A stretch of 64,000 nucleotides of DNA from Oscillospiraceae bacterium (GTDB taxonomy: Bacteria; Bacillota; Clostridia; Oscillospirales; Ruminococcaceae): positions 1 through 64,000 of the forward strand of contig JAQXIW010000031.1 of NCBI GenBank assembly GCA_029007985.1, written 5' to 3'. The notes under the pieces were generated by a model. That model was given only the letters and a program-made list of their open reading frames with translations, was not told the origin of the DNA and did no database searches. The position numbers and the translations under genes are program-made. Of the stretch, positions 9,813 to 18,115 are shown in pieces. How positions within the stretch are numbered: position 1 is the stretch's first letter; each line of letters starts with the position of its first letter.

Positions 9813-10943
9813 TTATTTTTTTGTCAGGTTTACGCTTCTCAAATAGGCCTGTCTGCTGATTTCGTATGAGCAACGCCGAATGTTTTCATAGTAGTCGTCC
9901 TCTAACTTTTCGCCGCAGAGAGATTTGCTTACCCCGTCTTTTACGGTTTTTGACACATCGCTGAGATAATATTCAATACCTCTTTCCAAAATGCCACCTT
10001 TTGTAGCGGCGTTTTTTGTGTCCTGCCGCAGTTGCCGTCTGCTCTCGTGCCGAATCGGGAATACATTGAGCGCAAATGAGCACATATCCGTATGCCGAGC
10101 CTCGTCAAACGACACCCTGTCGGCATTTTCCGTCGTAAACTTTCTTATTCCCTGAAACCACGCGCTCATAAAAGGAGCGAAAAAATCTCTGAGATTTTCC
10201 GGGATTTTGCTGTCGTCACCGGCCTCGCTGAGTACCGGCATTTGCGGCAAAATTTTGTGCTGTGCGTTTATCATTGCATTGCCTATATCGTTTATCTCGA
10301 CATCAAAGCCGTTTTGGGCGCAGACATCGGCTATATCGTATGAGACTTCATAGCACACATGAGATGTGATTTTACCGGTGAGCAGTACCAGAGAATCCCT
10401 GTCGTTTATCTGTACGGTAAAGCCGTACGGAGCAAGGAATTTTTTTAGTATTTGCTTTCTTTCTTCGCTCCAATTATCCGCCCGATAGGACGCATAGTTA
10501 ATGCCCACCGGTGACATATCGTAACCGCAGACTTTGTCCATAATGTTCGGCAGTATTTTGACAACATTTGAGTCTGAGCCCAAATCGTTGTAAATGCTAA
10601 CTGCCGACGGCGACGGTATAAAACTGTACAAGTCCGGCAAGACGCCGTTTTCATTTCTTATTTTTTCATAATACGGCTTCAAGTCGCTGTCGACTATGCC
10701 CTGTGCCGCCTCCGGCGAACAGCATAGCACAATTATTGTAGGTTTTTGGCGGCAGAGTACACCGTAAGTACCCCCGACCGATACGGGAAACCCCAGCTGC
10801 TCTGCCCTTTTTTCGACATCTGTGTCGGTGCCCTTTATACCGTGCACCGATGTGTGTAAATCCAAATTTTCACACACCGCCCTCATGCCGTTTCGCATAT
10901 ATTCACATATAAAACCTGTGCCGATTACTGTAATTTTTTCCAT
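9813..10943 (-). CDS. NAD(P)-binding protein, pyrroline-5-carboxylate-reductase-like Rossmann fold
   Basis: MEKITVIGTGFICEYMRNGM; 376 aa; ProC-like organisation but divergent. Confidence 0.5.
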   Translation of the reverse strand: MEKITVIGTGFICEYMRNGMRAVCENLDLHTSVHGIKGTDTDVEKRAEQLGFPVSVGGTYGVLCRQKPTIIVLCCSPEAAQGIVDSDLKPYYEKIRNENGVLPDLYSFIPSPSAVSIYNDLGSDSNVVKILPNIMDKVCGYDMSPVGINYASYRADNWSEERKQILKKFLAPYGFTVQINDRDSLVLLTGKITSHVCYEVSYDIADVCAQNGFDVEINDIGNAMINAQHKILPQMPVLSEAGDDSKIPENLRDFFAPFMSAWFQGIRKFTTENADRVSFDEARHTDMCSFALNVFPIRHESRRQLRQDTKNAATKGGILERGIEYYLSDVSKTVKDGVSKSLCGEKLEDDYYENIRRCSYEISRQAYLRSVNLTKK

Positions 10944-11001
10944 AAATACTCCTATGCAAAAATGACACGCCGTTATGGGCGTGCCATATTGATGTCAATT
11001 A

Positions 11002-11571
11002 TTACTTTGTCTCTTTCTGAAAGAGGTTTGCTCTTTTCAGCGCCGGTGCGATAAGTGTATAGAGCGCAACGGATACCAAAACGGCGATAACCGCATTGAT
11101 GAACGATGTGATAGCTTTTGTCATAAGCACTGTCTTGATTGCGTCCGGGGCAGAGCCGAGAGCAACCTGTTGAAGATATGACTTGCCGAGGTAAAGAACA
11201 TAGTATGAAAGAGCGCCGAGAATAGCCGCAACTATATTTTTTCCGGTTGTTCTGTTTTTGCCCAGGTTTGCAACAACGCCGCATACACAACCCATGATGA
11301 ACTTGTTGATAAAGCTGATCCAGAATTCAGGGGCCCAAAGCGGGTCTGTAAGGTCAACGATGGCTGTGCCTATGCCGGCAGCCAAACCGCCCGGAACGCC
11401 TCCGAAAAGCAAGCCCGCCAAAAGACACATGGAATTGCCCAGGTGAATCTGAGTTTTGCCGCCTACGCCGACAGGAATAGGAATTGCAAAGAATTTCGTT
11501 GTCACAAATACAAGTGCAGACATCAAACCGATAGCTGCGAGAAGCTGAGGTGTGAATTTAGTTTTCTTCAT
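11002..11571 (-). CDS. ECF transporter S component
   Basis: 189 aa; LGNSMCLLAGLLFGGVPGGLAAGIGTAIVDLTDPLW typical of ECF-S proteins. Confidence 0.85.
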   Translation of the reverse strand: MKKTKFTPQLLAAIGLMSALVFVTTKFFAIPIPVGVGGKTQIHLGNSMCLLAGLLFGGVPGGLAAGIGTAIVDLTDPLWAPEFWISFINKFIMGCVCGVVANLGKNRTTGKNIVAAILGALSYYVLYLGKSYLQQVALGSAPDAIKTVLMTKAITSFINAVIAVLVSVALYTLIAPALKRANLFQKETK

Positions 11572-11770
11572 TTTTATTTTCTCCGTACATTACATTTACT
11601 TTGTATCTTCATTATATCACCGTTACCGAATTTTTAGTTAACTGAATATTAATTATGAAAAATTAAGAAAAAATTTTGTTCATAATTTATTCATAATTTT
11701 GCTCGGCGATATAATTTATACATAAAACGGCGGGCCGCCGCATTTGCAACAGCCCGCTGTGTACAGCCGA

Positions 11771-12202
11771 TTATTCAATGGCAATATATTTGGATTCTAT
11801 CTGCTTTGGCTTTTCTTTCTTCGGTACAGACAGCGTCAAAACACCGTCTTCGTATTTTGCCTTGATGTCCTCACGCGTAATGTTGTCGCCTACATAGAAG
11901 CTTCTCTGCATTGTGCCGTAGTATTTTTCCTGTCTGATGAGCTTGCCTTCTTTGTTTTCATCTTCCTTGTTGAAACCCTTTGCGGCGGAAATCGTAAGAT
12001 AGCCGTTTTCAAGGCCCACTTTGATTTCGTCCTTCTTAAAGCCCGGCAGGTCAATCTCTACATCATAGCGGTCGTCGTGTTCCTTTATATCGGTGAGCAT
12101 TTCTCTGTTGGCGTGCTTACCGTAAAGTCTTTTGTCAATGTCATTAAAATCGTTAAAGAAATCGTCGAAAATAGAGTCTGTAAAAATTCTTGGTGCTAAC
12201 AT
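11771..12202 (-). CDS. Hsp20/alpha-crystallin small heat shock protein
   Basis: DIKEHDDRYDVEIDLPGFKKDEIKVGLENGYLTISA; RQEKYYGTMQRSFYV. Confidence 0.95.
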   Translation of the reverse strand: MLAPRIFTDSIFDDFFNDFNDIDKRLYGKHANREMLTDIKEHDDRYDVEIDLPGFKKDEIKVGLENGYLTISAAKGFNKEDENKEGKLIRQEKYYGTMQRSFYVGDNITREDIKAKYEDGVLTLSVPKKEKPKQIESKYIAIE

Positions 12203-12298
12203 AGTCTAAACCCCCTTTTAATTCATTATGTGTAATGAACTATGTATTCCAAGCGGAAAGGTTAAGCTGTTTGCTTTATCTTTTCTCTTTACGACCAC

Positions 12299-12341
12299 AT
12301 TATACAACCAATAATTAGCAACGTCAATAGTGGATTGCTAA
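12299..12341 (-). promoter_or_regulatory. hsp20 promoter (-35 TTGACG, 17 bp, -10 TATAAT) overlapped by a CIRCE-geometry inverted repeat
   Basis: Minus strand TTGACG-N17-TATAAT (12327-12299); plus strand 12315-12341 TTAGCAACG-TCAATAGTG-GATTGCTAA, 9-9-9 geometry like CIRCE TTAGCACTC-N9-GAGTGCTAA. Confidence 0.7.
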
Positions 12342-12454
12342 TTATCACATTACTTTCACAGTTGTATCCCTATTCAATTAGCAGTTACCTATATTTAACT
12401 GATAATATACTGTTTTGACATAATAGATATTGACTATTTACAAATATTTGTCTT

Positions 12455-13405
12455 TTACGAATTATTAACTATGTTTTTAGGATTTCCGCTCATAAAGCCG
12501 TCTATGTTGTCTTTCAAAATCGACAACAGTCTCTGTCTTGTTTCAAGACCTTTCCAGCCCATGTGCGGCGTGAGAATGACATTTTCAAGGCTGAAAAGCT
12601 CGTTGTCCTCCGCCGGCGGCTCTGTTTCGAGTACGTCTAAACCGGCTCCTGCAATGACATTGCTTTTCAGGGCTTTAATCACGGCTTTTTCGTCGACGAG
12701 CGCGCCTCTCGAGGTGTTAATTAAAAATGCGGTCGGCTTCATTTTTGCCAAGGTCTCTTCATTTATAATATGGTATGTGTCCTTTGTCAGCGGGCAATGC
12801 AGAGAGACAAAATCGCTCTCTTTCAGCAATGTCTCCAGCGGTACATATTTCACATACTCTGTATCCTGTCTCGGCGTTCTGGTGTAGGCGAGTATTTTCA
12901 TATCAAGGCCCAGCGCCGCTTTAATCACGGCGTTACCGATGTGCCCGGCGCCTATTACACCGAGAGTTTTGCCGTTCACCTCAATGTGCGGTACTTTCAG
13001 ATATTGTGTAAAATTCGACCTATCCCCTTTTTTAAGCATTCCTATCTGTGTTTGCATCGTCGAGGAGAGATTGAGAATCAGCATCATTGCCGTTGCGGCG
13101 ACTCTTTCGGATGAATAAGACGGCACATTGCACACCGCTATACCCCTTTCTCTTGCGGCGGCAATGTCGATATTATTGTAGCCTGTGCCGGCCTCCGCAA
13201 TGAGCTTTACGCATTTCGGGAATTTCCTTATTGTGTCTGCGCCGACCGGCATCTCCTTTGTCACAACTACGTCGGCGCCCTGTATTCTGTCAATAATATC
13301 TTCTTCCAGGGTGTCGTCGTATACCGTTACCTCGTCCCCCAAAACAGAATAGTCCAAAGACGAGTCGTAATTCATTTTGAATCCGTTACATACTACTACT
13401 TTCAT
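12455..13405 (-). CDS. D-isomer specific 2-hydroxyacid dehydrogenase
   Basis: TLGVIGAGHIGNAVIKAALGLDMKILAYTR; FLINTSRGALVDEKAV; TPHMGW. Confidence 0.93.
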   Translation of the reverse strand: MKVVVCNGFKMNYDSSLDYSVLGDEVTVYDDTLEEDIIDRIQGADVVVTKEMPVGADTIRKFPKCVKLIAEAGTGYNNIDIAAARERGIAVCNVPSYSSERVAATAMMLILNLSSTMQTQIGMLKKGDRSNFTQYLKVPHIEVNGKTLGVIGAGHIGNAVIKAALGLDMKILAYTRTPRQDTEYVKYVPLETLLKESDFVSLHCPLTKDTYHIINEETLAKMKPTAFLINTSRGALVDEKAVIKALKSNVIAGAGLDVLETEPPAEDNELFSLENVILTPHMGWKGLETRQRLLSILKDNIDGFMSGNPKNIVNNS

Positions 13406-13406
13406 A

Positions 13407-14156
13407 TTATATCAATTCCTTCAAAAATTCTGTAAAACATTCGGCGGCGCTCTTTATATCATCGCCCTCAAAACCGTGTTCTCTGCCCGGGAAAACCGTC
13501 AAAAGCGCGTTGTCAAATATTTCTACCGCCTTTTTTGAATACTCAATCGGTACGACCGAGTCGGCGTCGCCGTGGATAATATAGACCGGGTTTTTGAATT
13601 GTTCAATCATAGACCACACATCTATATCGTACAAGTCCCTGTAATATTTTGCCCCCACATCCATTCGGGATGTTTTGCACACCCGAGGTATTGAGTTTTT
13701 GTCCGGGTACAGTCTTTTTGCCATATCCGGCATGGAATAGCCCGGGTAAAGCAGCATTAAACCCCTGAAAGCCTCCGGGCTTTCGCACGCCGCCATTGTC
13801 GCCACCATACCGCCCATGCTCTCGCCGAGCAAAAATACCTTTTCACCGTCGACAAAGTCCAGGTCTTTACAATATTCCAATACGGCTTTTGTGTCCTCCG
13901 CTTCGGACACCACCGATAAATCCAAAGACGAACCGCTTGAACGCCTTTCCTCCTGTGAGCCGCCGCAAAAATCAAAAATTGCCGCAACACAGCCGGCATC
14001 GCAAAACTTACCTGCATATTCCTGCATCCATTCATACTTTGAGCCGAAACCGTGACAGCACACAACCAACGGAAATTTCTTTTCGCTTATTTCGGGGATA
14101 TAAAGCAAGCCTTTTATCACTTTGCCGCCGTATTCCACCGTCATTTCGTTTACCAT
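13407..14156 (-). CDS. Alpha/beta hydrolase (dienelactone hydrolase-like)
   Basis: VVCCHGFGSKYEWM; LLGESMGGMVA; IIHGDADSVVPIEYS. Confidence 0.88.
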   Translation of the reverse strand: MVNEMTVEYGGKVIKGLLYIPEISEKKFPLVVCCHGFGSKYEWMQEYAGKFCDAGCVAAIFDFCGGSQEERRSSGSSLDLSVVSEAEDTKAVLEYCKDLDFVDGEKVFLLGESMGGMVATMAACESPEAFRGLMLLYPGYSMPDMAKRLYPDKNSIPRVCKTSRMDVGAKYYRDLYDIDVWSMIEQFKNPVYIIHGDADSVVPIEYSKKAVEIFDNALLTVFPGREHGFEGDDIKSAAECFTEFLKELI

Positions 14157-14255
14157 ATATGCACCTCTATTATATTTACTGTAAATATACTATCAAATAC
14201 ACCCGAAATTGTAAACAAAAATCCCCGCCGTTTAAGCGGGGATTTATGCGGTTAT

Positions 14256-15308
14256 TTATTGTTTGCCGCGTCTTTTCTTTGCAAATTTATATACGGTATA
14301 AACCGCGGCGGCGATAATTGCCAGTACAAAGCCGTATTCGGCAATGTAGAGCACGATGCCCTCGGCCATATCCGCCACATGATTTAAGCCGTCTGCGAAT
14401 GCGGCAGAGAGCTTTTCAAAAAATGAAGGCTCGGTGTAGGTGACGGATTTGTCTGTGTCTACGGTGATAACAACTGTGCAGTAGCTGACTTTGTTGTCGT
14501 ATGTGCGGATAATGCTCTCATAGTATTCTATGTCCGCCTGAACATCCGCGAGCTTGTCCTCTATCTGAATTATATCCCGCATAGTGTCGGCTTTTTCCAA
14601 CAGCTGCGTCAGTCTGTCTCTTTCGCTTGTTTTGGAATTGAGCCTGGACTCGTAGTCTTTATAGACATTTGTAATGTCCTCGCTCTTTTCGCTGAGATAT
14701 GTCACTTTACCGTAATTCGGCATGCCGTCCAAAAATGCCCTGTAAGCCCCGGCCGGCACTCTGGCGGTTATTTCCGTGTGTGAAGAATAAGTATATGAAT
14801 TTTGACTGAGATTTTCGATATATCCGCCCGTCTCCGAGACCTGCCGTTTTATCCGAGAAATTGTGTCGGCATAGTCTTCGCTCTTTACATTGAGATGTAA
14901 ATCGGCGGTGTATATGATTTTTTTGTCCTCCTGCGGCTCGACGAGCAGCTTATCTGACGGCGTGCCTGCCTTGTCGCTAACCGTTCCGCCGTCCGTAACC
15001 GAATAGCCGTTTTCAGTTTCCGCGGCTGTATCCATTTTGCCAAAGGACATATAGTCAAAATCAATTGATGTTAATGTCTCCGCCGAATCCGCCGATTTCA
15101 TGCCGCCGCCGGACAGAAACTTAGGCACCCGCGTCAGCACTATTGCCGCGACGGCAATGCTTGCGGCTACGGACAGATACTTTTTGAGTCCCGGATATTT
15201 TATCGTTTTTACTTTCGGCTCTTGTGCGTTTCCGATATTGTCGACTATGCGATTTTTCATATCCCTGTCCACATTAAGCCTGTCCATTATTTCATTGTAT
15301 TTACTCAA
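14256..15308 (-). CDS. DUF4349 domain-containing membrane protein, probable partner of the ECF sigma factor
   Basis: YTADLHLNVKSEDYADTISRIKRQVSETGGYIENLSQ; C-terminal TM; start overlaps the stop of the sigma factor gene. Confidence 0.8.
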   Translation of the reverse strand: MSKYNEIMDRLNVDRDMKNRIVDNIGNAQEPKVKTIKYPGLKKYLSVAASIAVAAIVLTRVPKFLSGGGMKSADSAETLTSIDFDYMSFGKMDTAAETENGYSVTDGGTVSDKAGTPSDKLLVEPQEDKKIIYTADLHLNVKSEDYADTISRIKRQVSETGGYIENLSQNSYTYSSHTEITARVPAGAYRAFLDGMPNYGKVTYLSEKSEDITNVYKDYESRLNSKTSERDRLTQLLEKADTMRDIIQIEDKLADVQADIEYYESIIRTYDNKVSYCTVVITVDTDKSVTYTEPSFFEKLSAAFADGLNHVADMAEGIVLYIAEYGFVLAIIAAAVYTVYKFAKKRRGKQ

Positions 15309-15897
15309 AATCGTACTCCTCCTTTAATATCCGTTTCAGCTTTTCCCTTGCTCTTTTCAAATCCGAACGCACCGAGCTCTCATTCCTCGACAGGATTTTT
15401 GCCACTTCCTTTGTTGAATAGCCCTCATAATAGTACAGGTGGACAACCGCCCTGTAATTAGGCGAAAGACTTTTTACGGCCTCCCAGACAAACGACAGGT
15501 CGTGTCTGTTCTCCCCCACCAAACTCTCGTTCAGCTCATCGGCCTCTCGGTATTTGTTGTACTCTATTTTATTTTTTGAAAGGTTGGCACATACTCTCAA
15601 CAGCCATGCCTTTTCGTGCCGAGCCGATTCAAAAACCGGGGCGGACCGAATGTATTTTATCATTGTGTCCTGTAAAATATCCTCGGCGTCGGATATATTG
15701 TGCAGGTAGGAATACGCCATTCTCAAAACGGAATTGCCGTATCTGTCCATGGCGTTTTCCGCCCTGTATCTTTTATCGCTTGCCGCCGAATCCGTTTTCT
15801 CTTTTTTTAATTCGTTTATCGCCGATTCGGCAAAATATTGTATTCTGTTTATAAAGTGAATAATTGTCAGCCTTTCAAGCCGCATCGATTTGTTCAT
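15301..15897 (-). CDS. RNA polymerase ECF sigma-70 factor
   Basis: YSYLHNISDAEDILQDTMIKYIR (region 2), EGYSTKEVAKILSRNESSVRSDLKRAREKLKRIL (region 4); exact start uncertain. Confidence 0.88.
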   Translation of the reverse strand: MNKSMRLERLTIIHFINRIQYFAESAINELKKEKTDSAASDKRYRAENAMDRYGNSVLRMAYSYLHNISDAEDILQDTMIKYIRSAPVFESARHEKAWLLRVCANLSKNKIEYNKYREADELNESLVGENRHDLSFVWEAVKSLSPNYRAVVHLYYYEGYSTKEVAKILSRNESSVRSDLKRAREKLKRILKEEYDFE

Positions 15898-16110
15898 ATT
15901 TCACCTTTTTATTCTTTTGTACCGGTATTTCAGTCTAAAACTGTGATTTTGCTTTCTGTCTTATATACAGATAAAAGATAATATTTGTTGCAATTTCTTA
16001 CTAAATTATATCATATTGCTATCTAAATACAACGAAAATGCATTTTTGAAAGAGAAATAATTATACTATAAGTAATATATAAATCTATTATTTCAAAAAG
16101 TATATAAAAT

Positions 16111-16130
16111 AACCGCCTTTTCGGGCGGTT
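16111..16130 (-). terminator. Terminator of the MscS gene
   Basis: AACCGCC-TTTTCG-GGCGGTT with AT-rich flanks. Confidence 0.65.
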
Positions 16131-16136
16131 AAGTTA

Positions 16137-16964
16137 TTATTTATCGGAAGAAAGATGCACATCGAGCTGATTGTACGGTATTGTAATACCCGCCTCGTCA
16201 AAGGCTTTTTTCATCTGTTCCAGCATATCAAAGTACACATCCCAATAGTCAGCATTGTTTACCCATGCTCTGAGCGTGAAAACCAACGCCGACGCGTCCT
16301 GTTTTGTCATTCTGGCGAACGGCAGAGGGTCTTTGAGAACTTTGTCATGGGCAAGTGCGGTTTTGAGAATTGTGTTTTTCACTTTTTCGATATCGCTGTC
16401 GTAGCCGACGGAAAAATCAATGTCTACTCTTCTGTTTCCGCTTGTGGAATAGTTTGTAATTTTGCCGCTTGTGACATTGCTGTTAGGTATTAAAATAACC
16501 TTTGCGTCAGCGGTGTTGATGTGGGTATGGAAAAGGCTTATCTTTGTCACGGTGCCTGTTGCGCCGCCGGCCTCGACGAAATCCCCGGATTTGAACGGTT
16601 TGAGAACATAAATCATAATGCCGCTGGCGACATTGCTCATTGTGCCCTGTAAGGCAAGACCTACCGTAACGCCCAAAGAGGTAAGCAAGGCAATAATAGA
16701 GCTGGTCTCAATGCCCAAAATGCTGGTCATTGTGATGATTAGAACAGACCACAGGGCAGCCTTGACCGTTGTTAAGGTAATCGACTTTACATTGTCGTCG
16801 GTCTTATTCAGTAATTTTGAGTTTTTAAGTTTTTTGTTTACATAGGAAATAATTTTGCTGCCGATGAGGTATGCCAAAATACAGCCTACGATTTTATATC
16901 CGAAGTTCACGAGCAGCTCATAAATTGTGCCCATGACCTGTGCAAAAAGTGTTTCGTTATTCAT
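16137..16964 (-). CDS. Mechanosensitive ion channel, MscS family
   Basis: 275 aa; SLGVTVGLALQGTMSNVASGIMIYVLKPFKSGDFVE. Confidence 0.93.
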   Translation of the reverse strand: MNNETLFAQVMGTIYELLVNFGYKIVGCILAYLIGSKIISYVNKKLKNSKLLNKTDDNVKSITLTTVKAALWSVLIITMTSILGIETSSIIALLTSLGVTVGLALQGTMSNVASGIMIYVLKPFKSGDFVEAGGATGTVTKISLFHTHINTADAKVILIPNSNVTSGKITNYSTSGNRRVDIDFSVGYDSDIEKVKNTILKTALAHDKVLKDPLPFARMTKQDASALVFTLRAWVNNADYWDVYFDMLEQMKKAFDEAGITIPYNQLDVHLSSDK

Positions 16965-17103
16965 ATTTTCCCTTTCTTAAATTACAATAATTAACGAATA
17001 TTATATCACATAAATTCATATAAAAAAATAATCAATTTGATTTATTTTGTGAAATCCAAAATATCTTTCGTCCGTTATCTCCCGACACGTTATATAAAGC
17101 ATA

Positions 17104-17136
17104 AAAAGGCTCTGACCTTTGCGGTCAGAGCCCTTT
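17104..17136 (-). terminator. Terminator
   Basis: GGCTCTGACC-TTTGC-GGTCAGAGCC followed by CTTT. Confidence 0.65.
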
Positions 17137-17145
17137 GTTTAAGTA

Positions 17146-18078
17146 TTATTTGCCCGGGTGAACGACAAGCTGGTTGAATGGGATTTCCACACCCTTTTCG
17201 TCAAAGAGAATTTTGATTTCCCTGTTGAGTCTTCTCTTTGCAACAAAGTAATTGGATTCGTTGCAGTCAACGGTAATTCTGAGAACTACCGCAGAGTCGC
17301 CGAGCTCCTGTACGCCCTTGTACTGCGGAGCGGCAGAGAAAACATCCTTGTTGTTTTCATACATTGCAGGCAGAGCCGGAATGATGATTTCTTCGAGTTT
17401 TCTTATGTCTGCGTCATAAGAGGTACCCACATCGCAAACGGCGAGAGACAGGTTTTTAGAGCGGTTTTGAATGTTTCTGATGTCGGAGTTATTGACAATT
17501 TTCAGGTTGTGGCCGGTGTCCTCGATAACCGTTGTTCTGACGCCGATTTTCTTTACTTCGCCTCTGAAATCGTCCAGAATGATGATGTCGCCGACGTTGT
17601 AGTGTCCCTCAAATATGATGAATATACCTGTAATTGTGTCTTCGATAAGGCTCTGTGCGCCAAAGCCGACAATCAATGAGAGAATTCCGAGCGATGCGAA
17701 TATGCCGGCAAGGTTCACGCCGAAAATGCCCAGCACCCATACGACAGTGATAAGCACAGCCGCATATTTGGTGATGCTCATCATAAGGCCGCCGACTGTC
17801 TCTTTTCTGCCGCCCTTCATGCATGTCTTTTGCAGAATCCAACAGATGACCGTCGCAACAAGCCACATAAGAATTATTACAACCAGCGCCGTAATAATAT
17901 TAGGCCACGAGAACGCCGATGCGGAATTGCTGCCGGCGAGTGCGCCGAAGTTTGACTGCAGCTGCGAGCTTATTGCCGCTTTTGTGCCTGCGTCAAAGAA
18001 TGGAATGATTGCAGGATTCAAAAGCAACAAGAGAATCGCCGCAAGTAATACTATTTTGATAATACCGTTCTTTTTCAT
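17146..18078 (-). CDS. Mechanosensitive ion channel, MscS family (second copy)
   Basis: LGILSLIVGFGAQSLIEDTITGIFIIFEGHYNVGDIIIL. Confidence 0.92.
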   Translation of the reverse strand: MKKNGIIKIVLLAAILLLLLNPAIIPFFDAGTKAAISSQLQSNFGALAGSNSASAFSWPNIITALVVIILMWLVATVICWILQKTCMKGGRKETVGGLMMSITKYAAVLITVVWVLGIFGVNLAGIFASLGILSLIVGFGAQSLIEDTITGIFIIFEGHYNVGDIIILDDFRGEVKKIGVRTTVIEDTGHNLKIVNNSDIRNIQNRSKNLSLAVCDVGTSYDADIRKLEEIIIPALPAMYENNKDVFSAAPQYKGVQELGDSAVVLRITVDCNESNYFVAKRRLNREIKILFDEKGVEIPFNQLVVHPGK

Positions 18079-18115
18079 ATTATTCCCCTTTTAAAATCAT
18101 TTGTGCTGATTGTTT

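Noticed and set aside
17158-17679. 173-aa ORF opposite the second MscS gene
   Set aside because: Antisense shadow ORF; MscS signature on the other strand is clear.
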